The position numbers and the translations under genes were made by a program. From Dryas octopetala (taxonomy: Eukaryota > Streptophyta > Magnoliopsida > Rosales > Rosaceae): a stretch of 64,000 nucleotides of DNA. The notes under the pieces are model-generated. The model saw only the letters and a program-made list of their open reading frames with translations, was not told the origin of the DNA and did no database searches. Shown one piece after another: positions 33,905 to 47,130 of the stretch. The first letter of the stretch is position 1. Each line of letters begins with the position of its first letter. Location: positions 9,827,304 through 9,891,303 of the forward strand of contig OY992836.1 in NCBI GenBank assembly GCA_963921425.1, read 5' to 3'.

Positions 33905-36900
33905 CTTCTACTTTATGCATTAATTCTCACTTTGTCTGTTGTGCTTCAAATCAAGCATTTTAAACCAAGCAGAGCGATTAGGACTGCTGCGAATGGGACC
34001 AGTGGTATAGACATTATAGTTGGAATGAACAAGACATAAAAGTGGGTTGCTTTTAGAGGGAAATGACGGTTAGGGACGTTATTTTGGTCAGCTTATTCAA
34101 ATTTAGGCGCCAAATGTCTCTGCCCAAATTAAAAATCATTGGAAGTTAATTTAGTTATGTTGGACAATGAGAAAATAGATTTTTATAATTGTCCAAAAAT
34201 AAAAAGTGCTTTACGTGGAAGGAATCAAAGGTTTGGGTTGGCCTTAAAGCATAATCAATCCAATGACGGGGCCTATGGATAGTTACCCTTCCCTTGGAAA
34301 GTTGAAGCCTATATTTAGCAAAATATATACTAAACCATGTTCAATATGTCAAGTTGGAGACTTCTACTGTACGGACATTGCATCACATACATTCACCATT
34401 TAAAGGTGAAAAACTACACTTTACTATAGAGATGTAATCTTTAAAAAATTGAAAGGTCAAATGAGTGTCTGCATATAATATATAGTGTTCACACCACAGC
34501 TACAACTGTCAAATTGAAAATGTCACTTACCAAATAAAAAATAAGTTTTTGACTTTGATCCATTATAGGACTCGTATAGCCCTTTACATGTCCAAAGATC
34601 AAAAGACTTTACTTGCTAATTTTTATTACATATATAACATTTTGTAATTTACGTCTTATCTATTTATTTATTTAGAACACAAATTAAGGTTTATATATAT
34701 TACTTACAAGTTGACACATATAGAAATAGATAATGACATGTTATCATAACGAGTTGTGTAGGTATCCATTTATAAAACCATTTCAACACATTAGTAAGGT
34801 CCAACTATAAAACTTATTTTTTTACTCCTCAAAAATGAAAACTTTTTTTAATTATATTGAATGGACACGTGTAACCGGGTGAGGAGCAACAGTCCCTCAA
34901 GGCAACCGCATGTTGCTAGCAAGCCTAGCAATTCCTCTTGCTTCTTGCATTCAATTCTATATATTAATAAGTCATGATTGAGCTATAATAGGCCTTTTTT
35001 CTTTTGTTGGTTAGATTTATACCTACTCATGAGACTGATGAGTATATTTTGAATAAAATTATGTTTATGTTATATATGATGAAAATAACTTGCAGGCTGG
35101 TGTCACCAAGAGAGAGAGAGAGAGAGAGAGAGGATGGGGATACGGGACATGCAAGTTCCTCTTTATATATGATAACATAATTGAATCCAATATAAATGCC
35201 AAAAAGTGAAACAAGGGGAGATGATGGGTCCAATACAAATTTTCTTTTTCGTTTTTTCTTTTTTAGAAATGTTGATTCAAACACTATATCTACATTACCC
35301 ACGATTAGAGGCATGCAAATGGCTTTTCATCCACGCAATCATTTGTATGGTTGTCAACTCAATTAATGGCTTTTTCGCACTGATGACTCAAAGTGAGACA
35401 AATTAGTAGCACGAGTGTGTCAAATATTACTCAAGCAACTAATTAATTATATAAATTTTTTTTTATTTTTTGTAATTGAGAGTGTTCTTGGTCAATTTTT
35501 GCGCATCAAATTAGTCTCTTGAGCTGATCAAAGGTAGACAATCTATGTCGGACCTAAGGGATTCACAAGAGATTTTATCTTCCTTACTGCCTAGCTCCAA
35601 AAATCGAATTAAAAACTCAAACTCGAGTGTCTGAATTTACAACTACATCTCCGAACTAACTCCTCTAAAACCTTGAAGTTTAATTATATAAATTTGTTCC
35701 AGAGCCATTCGATTTCACTTTTTATTGGACATGTGAACAAAGATAACTTCTATAGTAAAGACAATTGATGTCATGATCATTATATAATGATAAAAACTGT
35801 ACCTTACAATATGAAATGATTTATCTTTAAAACTCATCCAATCCAATGATTAAAAAGTGAATGTATCACATATTGTATGTAAATTTTTTTTTTTTTTCAA
35901 ATCAAACATAATTTTTGAAAAATGTTCTTACCAACCATATATGTTTTAATTATGATAAAAATTGATGAATAAAACTATTTGTATCATTCCAACTATATTT
36001 TTACGTCATATAAATTTTCAATAAAAATGAAATTTATTTGTGTGGTTTTAACCTTTATTAAATATATGATATAAAACTTGGTCAAAAAAAATATATGATA
36101 TAAAAGGTGATCAATAATTTGAAATACTACAAATAAGAGTACTTGAAAACCAATGCATGCATGGTTGAGTTAATGAAACAACATTGGATGATACGATTTA
36201 TAAGTAAAAGACTTCAAATGTAACCAAACTTATGGTTTGGTATTCACATGTGAAGAATGCCATGATGTGACATGAACCTACCCAAGTGTGCTTTTTGGTT
36301 TTTGGAAGAGAGAAAGTGAAAGGCATGTGCAGCCTTGCAGGGATGGTGTAGACTTTCTAGGCTTGGGGTTGTAATTAATGATGTCACTTGTTAAGCATAT
36401 CTCAGCTCTCAACTTGGGCAGTTGGGCGTGCAATAGGATCACTGATCAAAATAATATTATGGTTGAAACCGTGGATTATATAAATCCCAAATTTTGGAAT
36501 CAATATATAATATCAAACAGCATGCATGTGTGTGGACCAGACATGTATTTATGGCTGAGATCAAGACCATACACCATGAAAGACTAACGTGTGCTTTTTC
36601 AAATTCCCAAATTACTCTCAGCCATCTAACTCTTTGATATCAATCTGTTCAAAGCCATTCTCTGTTACGCCACCAGTGTGGCAGAGTTATACATGCAAGC
36701 CCTTGTTTGTATTTTATTTTCTCTTTGTGTTGTTCAATTTTGTTTTTCTGGATATCGTCATAAGGACACATTTTGTGATTCTTCACTTAACATCTCATAC
36801 GTTAGTGGCAAACTTTTTACCCTCCCGTCTTTGAAGTTTTTTTTATTAATCAATTTTCGTTCATGAGTTTTGAAATCAACACCTCTTCTTATTACAAATG

Positions 36901-36949
36901 AAAGACTGTATTTTATCCATTAAACTAAATCTTATTATGGTTTGCTAGA
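33905..36949. other. Intergenic DNA, nothing recognised
   Basis: AT-rich sequence with a (GA)n tract at 35110-35134 and scattered homopolymers. Short frames here resemble no protein I know. Possible promoter sequence for the unrecognised gene on the left may lie within the first kilobase. Confidence 0.45.
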
Positions 36950-37185
36950 CAGTGGAGGATGTCAAAGATCTCTTGGCTCAATTGCATATTACTCGGGTTG
37001 CTTACAGCCCTCGGGAAGGAAATTGAGTTGCGCATGAATTGACTCGATTTGCTTTCCCTAGTGCTTTCCCTAGTGTAATGATGTGGTTAGGGGAAGGTCC
37101 AAATTAGTTGATGGACTTATTCTATGATGATCTTTCTGTAACCGAGCCTACATCATAATAAAATGGCTATATTTGATAAAAAAAT
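36950..37185 (+). pseudogene. LINE 3' end: RNase H-like remnant and tail
   Basis: The plus strand reads VEDVKDLLAQLHITRVAYS, then PREGN, a stop codon, VAHELTRFAF and, after a further stop, LMDLFYDDL. This is the pattern of the RNase H-like domain at the end of plant L1-type LINE ORF2 proteins (typically HVPREGNxVAHxLA). It is followed by AATAAAATGGCTATATTTGA and an A-rich run, a typical LINE tail. Everything upstream of the last RNase H motifs is missing, as expected of a 5'-truncated copy, and two stops interrupt the rest. Confidence 0.75.
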
Positions 37186-37841
37186 AATGATCATTGAATT
37201 TTGTAATTTGTGTTGTTCAGATTTTATAAAATGAAGAATTTGAATTTTCGAACATATTTTAATTAGTCTGAGCTAGTTTATGTGGCAATGCAATGGCACA
37301 CTCACACATTTCATAAATACAAAGAATGACTACAAGCTTTACTTCACATTTGGCCTCCCTTAATTTCATCTAGGCCGATTCACTCTCAGAGAGAACCTTG
37401 ACTACAAGTCTACAAGCTTGACATGGATCTCAAATCCTCTTAACTTTGAACCACGAGTCCCCATTCCCCAAGCAATGGACTTGGACCTCGAGACACGACC
37501 CTAAGAACCAGATCTTGAACGTTGGACCTAGGACATGGACTAAACCTATATATACTCGTGAGTCCGAACCTTGAACTCTAAACTTGGACCCAAACTTCCT
37601 ACCCTATACTTAGAAACCTGGACCCCAAAAATTAAACATGAGACCCATATCCCAAACAAAGCATACCCTATAAATTATGCATTTAAATCTCATCATATCA
37701 TACTTAATAGGATTTAGATTCCCTACTTGTCTTTTTTTTTACTTGACTTTGAATCTTAATCCTGTATTATAAAATCAATGATGTGTGAAAGCAAAATAAG
37801 AAATAAATTCATAATACTTGTTGTGAGTGTGTAAATAAAGG
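37186..37841. other. Intergenic DNA, nothing recognised
   Basis: Contains a stretch rich in repeated phrases such as CTTGAAC, GGACC and TTGGACC (37430-37620), with the look of a degenerate low-order repeat. No coding similarity. Confidence 0.4.
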
Positions 37842-38946
37842 TTGGAATGGGTCAAGTCGAGTTCATATCGGCCAAACAATCGACCCACCCGATCAACCAA
37901 TTTTGCAGAATTTTGAAAACCAACAACCGAATTGACTTTGTGGGTCGGTTGATAATTGCCATCCGACTTTGTCGGTTGTTAAAACCGACAACCGACCTAT
38001 TTTTGTTTCCTACTAAGACCCAATTCATTAAAAGGTGGCTTCAAGTCTTCAACACCCCATCTGCGCACTTCTAATTTTTCTTCTAATACTCTGCCCACCT
38101 TCAATCTCTTTCCTCCACCTCTTATTCTCTTCTCTACACCTACACCTACGAGGAAAAAGAGGATGCACTGCTCTTTGAAGATGTAGTTGATGGATCTGGG
38201 GAGCGATCGGGTCCGATGCTTTAGTGCTTTGGGCGAGTACAAGGAGGTTAGGATCGCCGCGATCTCCTCTTCGCGACGATGGTTCACACTTGGTTGCTTG
38301 TGGTTCACGCTCGATTGCTCACGATCTCCTAGTCGCGGTGGAGGTTAGGATCGTCTCTTTCATGTTTGACATCGTTCTCTATCTCTCTCTCTCTCTTTGT
38401 GCCTTTTCTTCTTGTTCTTGTTCCTTTGGGTTTCAGTTTTCAGCTGAAATGGTTAATTGGGTTGGTGTTGTTGAATTGAATGTTGAGGCAGTGAAGAAGT
38501 GTGTGTGCGTGTGTGTTGTGAATGGGGAAAAAGCTATTTCATTTTCAATTAAAGCAGAGGGTTTAGTAATTTCTACGGAGGAAGAATTTGGTCAATCTCT
38601 TTGTTTTTTTCCATTTTCTATTCCTTCCGGGCTATCTGGAAGAGTCAAGTCAAAACTCAAAACCAAAAACACCCACAACCTGTGTTTGATGCTATCTGAT
38701 AAACCCAAGAAAGGAAACCTACTCAAAACTCAATGTCAGTTGTGGTTGTCCGACTATCACTTATTTTCAAGATCAACACATGAACCGATATCACTGAGTC
38801 GGGTGAAAACAACCAAACCAACCAAGTTGGTTCGGTTGTCGGTTACAACTGAAGCACAAAAATGACCCAAAACCTTGGTCAGTTCGATTGTCAGTTGCAA
38901 CCGAAACACAAAAATGACCCAAAATTGACTCATTCCCACCCCTATA
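37842..38946. mobile_element. hAT-like non-autonomous element with unexplained internal sequence
   Basis: The right end reads TGACTCATTCCCACCCCTATA, the inverse of a TAGGGGTGGGAATGAGTCA terminus typical of plant hAT elements. The left end begins TTGGAATGGGTCAAGTCGAG, the same sequence with its outermost bases altered. Flanks share ATAAAGG (37835-37841 and 38948-38954); the 8-bp versions differ at the first base. The last 110 bp hold a two-fold repeat of a phrase with CACAAAAATGACCCAAAA. The centre is GC-richer and contains a 213-codon plus-strand frame (38224-38865) with no recognised homology; it may be captured host DNA. Confidence 0.65.
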
Positions 38947-39036
38947 TATAAAGGTTACATCCATACATTTATTATCTTAGATTGACAATAAATAATTAAG
39001 ATCGAAACAAACAAAAAATAATAAGTCTATTTTAGC

Positions 39037-39136
39037 TCACTACAAAAAGGTGATAGTGAATATTATCACTATAATAGATGAGTGACATATATCACAAAAA
39101 GATGGTCAAGTGAGACGTGTCACTCATTCACTGTAG
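39037..39136. mobile_element. Possible miniature CACTA-like element
   Basis: The stretch starts CACTACAAAAAGGTGATAGT and ends ACTCATTCACTGTAGTG, so both ends show CACTAC-type termini with internal inverted phrases (GTGATAGTGAATATTATCAC). The neighbouring triplets differ, so there is no clear 3-bp duplication. It lies about 500 bp upstream of the PFK start codon. Confidence 0.4.
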
Positions 39137-39556
39137 TGAGTATTGACCCGTCTCGTCTCGTCACCGTGGTGAGTAAAAATGAATCCAAAAATAAGTATAA
39201 CTGTATAACGGAGAATCCAAATTGATTTAGCAAAGAAAGCAAGTGAGAAAAAGAATAGAAAACAAAAGCCGGCTATAGGCTATAGCAGTATAATAGAGCC
39301 AACATTGAAAAGCGCAAGGCGGACCGTAGGTGGGTGAATAATAGAGCCAAAAAAGCAAGGCGGAGGAGGGCCCCACTTCTTGGTTTGACAGACAGCTTCG
39401 ACAAGCTTTCCCTACTTCGTTCTCTTCGAGTTCACAAGTCAGCTCGTACGGCCTCCAAACCAAAACGCCAAAACCCCGTTTTGCCTTCTCTCTTTTTATT
39501 ATTATTATTAGTCTCTCACCCTGCAATTTTTCAAACACTCTCTCTCTCGCATTGTT

Positions 39557-39561
<5 letters not shown>

Positions 39562-39599
<38 letters not shown>
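39562..39599 (+). repeat. (CT)n tract in the probable PFK 5' leader
   Basis: An uninterrupted CT run ending 31 bp before the PFK start codon. Pyrimidine tracts of this sort are common in plant 5' UTRs. Confidence 0.85.
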
Positions 39600-39603
<4 letters not shown>

Positions 39604-39630
39604 CTCTGCGAGCCTCAGAATCTCCGTTTC

Positions 39631-42600
39631 ATGGGCACTCTCTCGCATGCAATCGCCCCCGGACTCGCCTCTCATCACCGCTCTCATGGATTCTCCTCCA
39701 GTCAACGCTCGCGCTCTCTGAGATTGACTTCCGACGGAGCCGCCGCCGGGAAGAGCCGCGTGTTCGCCGGAATCAAGAACCAGAGTCAGGGCCGAGACAA
39801 GATCGATTTCACCGATCCCGACTGGAAATCAAAGTTCCAGAAGGATTTCGAGCAGCGCTTCAACATCCCTCACATCACTGACGTCTTCGACGACGCCGTT
39901 CCCATTCCCTCCACTTTCTGCCTCAAGATGAGGTCACCTCCATCTCTCTCTCCCTGTTTTTTTTTTTTTTTTTGGAATTTTGGAAATTTAGTTCTGAAAT
40001 TGCTTCAATTGCTCGCATGAACAGGACTCCGGTATTAGAGGACTTTGCAGGGGGCTACCCGTCGGACGAAGAGTGGCACGGTTACATAAACAACAACGAT
40101 CGTGTACTTCTTAAGGTATCAATCTCAAAATTGATAAGTGTGATAGTCTATTCAGTATTTTTCAGTCGATGCTAAAGAGTACTGTCTCTGGTTTCTTTGT
40201 TCAAATTTTTCAGACTATATACTACTCGTCGCATACGTCTGCTGGTGCCGAATGCATTGATCCTAATTGTACTTGGGTGGAGCAATGGTGAATATTTCTC
40301 TCAACTTTCTTGTGGTTGTTTACAACTTGAACTTGCTGAATGAATGTGATACTAGCCTTTTTAATTCGACAAATGCAATTTGTGATGAATATGATATTGA
40401 AATTTTTTCTAGGGTTCATCGTGCTGGACCTCGAGAAAAGATATATTTTAAACCAGAAGAAGTGAAAGCAGCAATCGTAACTTGCGGAGGGCTCTGCCCT
40501 GGTCTTAATGATGTCATCAGACAGGTCATTCTCACCAAACCGTAATTGCAAATTTCCTAGTGTTGCTTGGCATTGATTTTGAAGTATAATTTGATGAAAT
40601 TGCTATATAAATCTTCATGATGTATTTGAAAGTGTAGTTCTTAAATTGCTGATCAAACATGTTTTCTGTTTTCATGCACATTCTGATATAGAACCAACAA
40701 GGTGGGTGCCACCTATGATTATGGTAAGTTGTAGATGATAGAAAGTTTAGTAATAAGGACTTAGAGAAAATAAGAATATTTAGGATATCTGTAATTGCAG
40801 AAAAATTAGAGAGATGGAGGAAAAATGAGGAGAAAAGTATAGACTGATCTACAAGGTGTAAAAACATTCACCAAAATATAATTGTCTTCATTGGCGATTA
40901 CGATAAGTATAAGCTTCATATGAAACCTCAAAAGATTCCTAAAATACTCATTCAATCGTAGAAGACTCTTAGAAAACGTTAAAGAGATTGGGTCTAAGAC
41001 CCAAATATAATAATTCATAATAGATTATGGCATTTACTCATAGATTGACTCTTGGGCTAACTCTTAATGACATTTAAAAAAGGATGATTCTTAAATGACA
41101 CAAATAGACTGGCTCTTGATTTCCATTGAAATTTCTTTTTGGGCCAAAAAAGTTTAATTGATAGACTTGGGTCAACTGGCTCATTCTTGGACTTCCAAAG
41201 AGGATGTTTCTTTTTCAAACAATCTGTTGCTATTGCATCTTTTTTCCCGATCCGAAACAATACAAAAAAAAAAAAACTTGATCCGGCTGAGTTAGGAGTT
41301 AGACCAAAATAGAATCAACACCTTCGATGTGTTTAAGGAGGTAAGTGCCAACTGTTCTTTTGAGTTTTATGAGTGGAAAAACTTTAGTTGGCACAAGCTT
41401 TAGCTCATAGTCCTGGATTATTATAGCCAGAACATTGCACCTTCTTATCAAATAACCAAGGTCGGGTGAAGAAAATATGACACACTTTAACAAGTAGCAC
41501 CTCAGACTGCACAATGTCAGCTAATCATCCAACAGAATAAGTTACCAACCAGTGTTTATGGACTTTAATAGTAGTGTTATTTACTCATGGAACTTTATAT
41601 TGATTTGGGTCATGCTTAGTAGACAATACAAGCTTTAAAACAGAGTCCTTAGCAATAACATTAGAGCAACGACCGCTGTCAAGAACGTACAGTTGATTAT
41701 TAAATCAAATATGTGTTTGAGAAGTGCCGCTAATATTCCTCTCCATGTTCCTTTTGTGTTGTGAGAGGAGGATGTAAAACCAAACAGGGTTGTCAACTAT
41801 CATGACTATGTCGGAAGTCTTATCTCACCATGTTCTTGTTATGTTTCCAAAACTACATTCTTTTTCTCAGTGTTCAGGGGTGACAAAAAGGTAATTAAAA
41901 CTTCTTTATCTGCAAACATTGCCAATTCCTTATTTGCAAATGCCACCAATCGATTTGGGCCTTATGCTAAAAAGAATTCTGAAGCCTTTACATGTCCAAC
42001 ATTGCACCTCGGTTTTGGTTTTATAACTAAAGCCTACACTACTTTGTGCACGCTTAGGTGCAGAAGAACTATCAAATGGTTGGTAGAAGAAGTGGAACCA
42101 CAGATTTATCATTTCACTTTTCTTTACTACAGATTTCATTACAATGGATTTCTCACTTTAGTAGTGCCTTCTAACGAAACTCTCATGGAGGCTCTCGTTT
42201 TACACTCTTCTTCCATTTGATAAGTAATCTAGACAACATAGTCATAGAATAATGGTGATTTGTTGCTAAACCCGAAGAAATACGAGGATTTTATCTTTTG
42301 CAATAATACATATTTCTTTTCCCAATCAAGCTGTCACTAGTGCATCACATTCTTTTTCCTGGTAAAATTTAGTCAAATTAGTAATAAGGATATCTTATAA
42401 GAATATTTTTTGCAGAAGAATGTGATACATTGAAGACTCTTAGAAAACATAAAAGATATTGAGTCTTGTATGACCCAAATACATTGATTCTTAATAACTT
42501 TTGACATCAACTCTTATATTTACTCTCTGACTAATTCTTAGATGACATTTAAGAATGACAGATTTTTTTGATTACCATGACCACATTTCTCTTTGGACCA

Positions 42601-45600
42601 AAAAGGCCTCATTGATAGACTTGGGCCTGTGGGCATAGTTTTGAGCTTCCAAAGAGGATATTTCTTTTGAATAATCAAGCTATTGCTAGTGCATCACATT
42701 CTTTTACCTAGTAAAATTCAAGAATATCTTTTTTGTTGTTGTTTTTTTTTTGCATGGAAGTGACAGTGAAGTTAGATGCCTAGCAGATGCATTTCTATGC
42801 TGGGAAAGAACAATAGAAAACCTCTTAGTGACTGCCATTTTGGTGAATAACAGGTTGAAGCACCATATGATAGACTCAAGATTTGCCCTACTCTTCAAAT
42901 TGTTTTAAAGGAATGTCAATTGTATTACTTAAGAAAAAGAAATTGTTTTTGTGCACTTGTGCAGTTTCCTGGCTGTGTATATAGTAGACTTACTATCCAC
43001 TGATGAGGCAACAAGTTTAACTTGATTGGAGCTACTTAACAAATTGGAGCTTAGAATCTTTCCTTTTGAGTTCTGTCAGTCTTCATTCTAGAGTTCTATT
43101 CTATTTAACACACTTCAATCATATATGCTCTGCAGATTGTTATTACACTTGAAATATACGGTGTAAAAAAGATTGTGGGGATTCCGTATGGTTATCGTGG
43201 ATTTTCTGATAAAGAATTAGCTGAAATGCCAGTAAGTTCCTTTTTGTCCTTGCAAGTACACATCTAATATGAATCATTCAATCAATCTTCTCTTGCTATG
43301 TTTTTAGGGTCAATATGTTTCTTCTATTTTGAGAGTACTTTGAGTGTTGTAGACTAATATGTTAAAAATGGATTCGATTATCAGCTATCAAGGAAAGTGG
43401 TTCAGAATGTTCATCTTTCTGGTGGAAGCTTGTTAGGAGTTTCACGTGGAGGTCCCAGCGTTAGTGAAATGGTGGATGGTTTGGAGGTGATTATTTGGAA
43501 AGCTTCTTTAAGGGAATTGATAATATTTTAGCATTATGATTCCTAGAATTAAGTATTGTGATATATGTATTTGTGTGTTGATATCAGGAAAGAGGAATCA
43601 ACATGCTTTTTGTTTTGGGTGGAAACGGCACACATGCTGGAGCCAATGCAATACATGATGAGGTTGGTAAGCTTGTATCTCTGTAATAACTTGGTAAACT
43701 ATGTCATATGTTGAGTTCGGTAATCCATTCATTATTTAGGTTTTTTTTTTGCATTTTATTCATAGACCATGCATAAGAGATTTGTCTTTCAAGTTTTAGT
43801 GCAATTTCATGTCTTAAACAATAAAGACTGAAAAAAAGATGGAAAAAGGTAAACAATTAAGGCTGAAAAATAAAAGGGAAACTTTAGGGCAGGCAGGCAT
43901 TTGAATGCACTATACTATTAGTTTGGGATAGTCTGTCTATTTACTAGTGTTATTAAAATGTCTTCATCAATGCTGGCAGAGGTTAGGAATTGATGTACTG
44001 GAATATAAACATAAATGATGGGAGGGTTTTGTAGGATCTCAACTTGTGACAAGCTTATAGTCTCTGCAAGCTGTGAATGCTTGGTTCTTTTATTTTTCTA
44101 GCATCTTTAAGTTTAATTTAATTGCTTTTTTCCTCCTTTTCTTTTAGTGCCGTAAAAGACAGTTAAGGATAGCTGTAGTTGGTGTGCCAAAAACCATAGA
44201 CAATGATATTTTGCTAATGGACAAAACTTTTGGTTTTGATACTGCTGTTGAAGAAGCACAACGAGCAATAAATTCAGCATATATTGAGGTAGGAATGACT
44301 TTTGATATTTATATTTTTTCTATGTTACTTATTCAACTTCTTTTTTGCCTCCCAATCATGTATTTATTATTATACAAGGGTTCTACCCAACTTTTTTCTG
44401 GCAGTGATGTCTGCATGGTAAGCTGATCTTTCTCCTCAATCTTGTAATAGGCACATAGTGCTTACCATGGCATTGGCATTGTGAAATTGATGGGCCGCAG
44501 CAGTGGATTCATAGCAATGCACGCATCCCTGGCTAGTGGACAAATTGACATATGTTTGATACCTGAGGTACTTTAGCTACATGTGAATTGCATAATTATT
44601 TAATTATTTTTCCAACCTACACTGATGCTATTGATATATGCACTTCCTAGGTACCTTTTCAAATACACGGTCCTCATGGTATTTTGCGCCATCTGAAATA
44701 CCTAATTGAAACAAAGGGATCAGCTGTAGTTTGTGTAGCAGAGGGAGCAGGGCAGGTGAGTTATAATTCAAGTCATATCTTTTGCTTGTAGGTTAAGGTA
44801 TATTGAACTGATAAGGATAATGATTATTTCTTCCCTGGATTCCATGTCTAAATCATGAAAACTATTTTTTAGTTCATTTTTTCTGGTTGATGTTTTTTTG
44901 TCTACAAGTGAGATTGTTGAGTGCTGTGTGGTTCTTTTCATGCAGAATTTACTACAGAAAACCAATGCTACTGATGCATCTGGAAATGTTGTATATGGGG
45001 ATATTGGCGTTTACATTCAACAAGAGGTTGGTGATTGTGTTTTAATGTGATTAAGATTTCCATTGGTTTGAGAACTTCAGCTCAGTATTGCTCATTAGCT
45101 AGGGATTTACTTTTAGATAATAGAGAAGATGCTGTTGTGGTTTGACGAGACAATACTCAAGGTGTTAGATTGCAGGAAATTTGAATAGGGTCATTATTTA
45201 GACCGAAATTTGCTTAAGCCTTTCATAGAAAAAAAAAATGAGGAAACTTTCCTTGTTGACTAGGCTTTTTATTACCAATCATGTACCACCGCTATATTAG
45301 ACAGGGTGGACAAATTCTCTGTTTATTCCACTTTGTTTAAGCCTTATATTTCCCTATAACTGGGAAAAGGGAAAATTTGCCATGTTGTTGATCAACTTAT
45401 GAGCAGTTAAACAAAACAATTGATCTTATAGTAATTACCACTCTCAGGGTGCTGATCTTGCTTTAGACCTTGAATATTATAGTGATTTAAGACCATATAT
45501 AGTATTAATACATAGCCTATTGTGTTTTGATCACCAATTAAAACTACGTGGATAAATAGCATGTCAGCTTCCTGTAGGTAATGAATCACATTAGGACCTT

Positions 45601-46241
45601 TAATAAGCTTGTGTGTGCTTGAGTCGTATATCCTACTTGTGTTGTCTTAAGCAGTGATAATAATTGAGTGTTTTTGTTTCTTTTCATAAGACTTATCTAA
45701 TGTTCACAGAATTCAATTCTTCTGATTATAAGTTTTTTTAATTGCTCTGTTCATACGTGGATGAAAGGTTTGGTGTATATGGTAATCTGCATTCTTGTGT
45801 TGTGCCAGACAAAAAAGCAATTTAAAGAGATTGGTGTTCCTGTTGATGTGAAGTACATAGATCCCACATACATGATTCGTGCATGTCGTGCAAATGCATC
45901 AGATGGAATTCTTTGCGCTGTACTAGGACAAAATGCCGTGAGTCTCTCAAACCACACACACACATAAATAAAAGACCATTGAGCATTATAAATTTCTTCT
46001 CTTTTGGTTTTGAAACTATTGAGCTGGGAATCTCTGCTGAAGTACTTTCAATATGCATGACTGGCTATGACAGGTTCATGGTGCATTCGCTGGATATAGT
46101 GGAATCACAGTTGGCACATGCAACACTCATTATGTATACCTTCCAATTCCTGAGGTCATTTCTTATCCGAGGCTTGTGGATCCTAACAGCCGAATGTGGC
46201 ATCGTTGCTTGACTTCGACAGGCCAGCCAGACTTCATCTAA
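39631..46241 (+). CDS. PFK5: ATP-dependent 6-phosphofructokinase, plastid PFK5-like
   Basis: Thirteen exons join without a break into 530 residues: 39631-39932, 40025-40115, 40214-40287, 40413-40524, 43136-43231, 43385-43486, 43588-43662, 44148-44288, 44451-44567, 44651-44755, 44946-45026, 45809-45937 and 46074-46241. All introns are GT-AG. The enzyme phosphorylates fructose 6-phosphate with ATP. Visible motifs are GGLCPGLN (181-188), GGNGTHAGA (270-278), the catalytic PKTIDNDI loop (298-305), FGFDTA, and MGRSSGFIA (345-353). The terminus GQPDFI matches plant PFKs. The first 50 residues are Ser/Arg/Ala-rich with few acids, like a chloroplast transit peptide, and the block [20 protein letters not shown] is that of Arabidopsis PFK5. 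Length is close to that protein (about 540). The ATG at 39631 is chosen because this leader matches the family; an upstream in-frame ATG at 39334 would add non-homologous low-complexity residues. Intron 4 is 2.6 kb because of a retrotransposon remnant. Confidence 0.96.
40961..42703 (-). mobile_element. Ty3/gypsy-type remnant in PFK intron 4
   Basis: On the minus strand a zinc-knuckle start (QCWTCKGF, near 41990-42010) is followed by an aspartic protease region reading [20 protein letters not shown] at about 41645-41695, and further on RPWLFDKKV, as in gypsy gag-pol proteins. Several stops and frameshifts interrupt it, and reverse transcriptase and integrase are absent. The remnant is flanked by direct repeats of about 280 bp (about 40961-41243 and 42432-42703) sharing GAAGACTCTTAGAAAAC, TTGATAGACTTGGG and CTTCCAAAGAGGAT. 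They are probably decayed LTRs, with the element reading opposite to PFK. Splice sites of the host intron are intact. Confidence 0.7.
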
Positions 46242-47130
46242 TTATGTAGGCCTAATTATCTGGCATTTTTTTTGAGAATATATAAATTTGGAAGAGTGAA
46301 TTATAGGAAAAATAACCAGCGTCAGAAGGACTCTGGTTTGGTTGCTCGCGCATGCTGTAGAAGAAATAATACAGAAGGATGACATTCCCTCCCCATTCTA
46401 GTTTTGTCTAGTGTACAGCCTAGCAATTGGTGCTTGGTTCATAATGTTTCTGTACATCATTTGTTGTATCCTATAAATATAATGAATGAGTTTACTGATA
46501 AAACGAACCAGACCGATTATACTGGATTCATATATATAATTTAGTTTCAAAATTTGGGATATCTATTTTTGCCGGTCTTTTTTTTTCCACGTAAATTTTA
46601 GTAGCTATGCTGTGACAGAGTTCTTCCTGGTAATAAATTTTCAATAATAAGAACAATATGTGTAAAAGCAGCAATGCACATTAGCTGTTCTCATTCAGCA
46701 TAATATTTCATGTCAGATCTCTTTTCTTGGTTGCTCATACAAAGACTGGTGTTGATGCTTTACAATGTAGAATGATCTTTTAGTGTTTCTAGAGGCTACA
46801 ATGCGCATGACAACATGAATTACTCATTAAACCAGGCTTGTCGAATATTATAACTTAACTTCCTGCTTGACTGGTCAAAGATGTGCCTCAACTCCTCTAG
46901 AATTGTGCAATTTAATAATTACATAATGGTATGAGGGTCCTTTCCACCATACCTGCAGTGGTATGGATATAGATGTTTTAAATAAATAGATTTATAACAA
47001 TTTTTTTTTTTGTGTATACAAAAATATTAATGGATTGAAAATCCCTAGTAGGAAAATTCAATCATTCGATTCTACTCTCTGAGTCTTTGTGAAGTGCTTA
47101 AATACGAAATAATAAACATTTTGCTTAAAG

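Noticed and set aside
39334..39630. Upstream in-frame extension of the PFK reading frame from an ATG at 39334
   Set aside because: The extra 99 residues are low-complexity and Leu/Ser-rich through a CT repeat, unlike PFK leaders; the ATG at 39631 gives the expected length and transit peptide.
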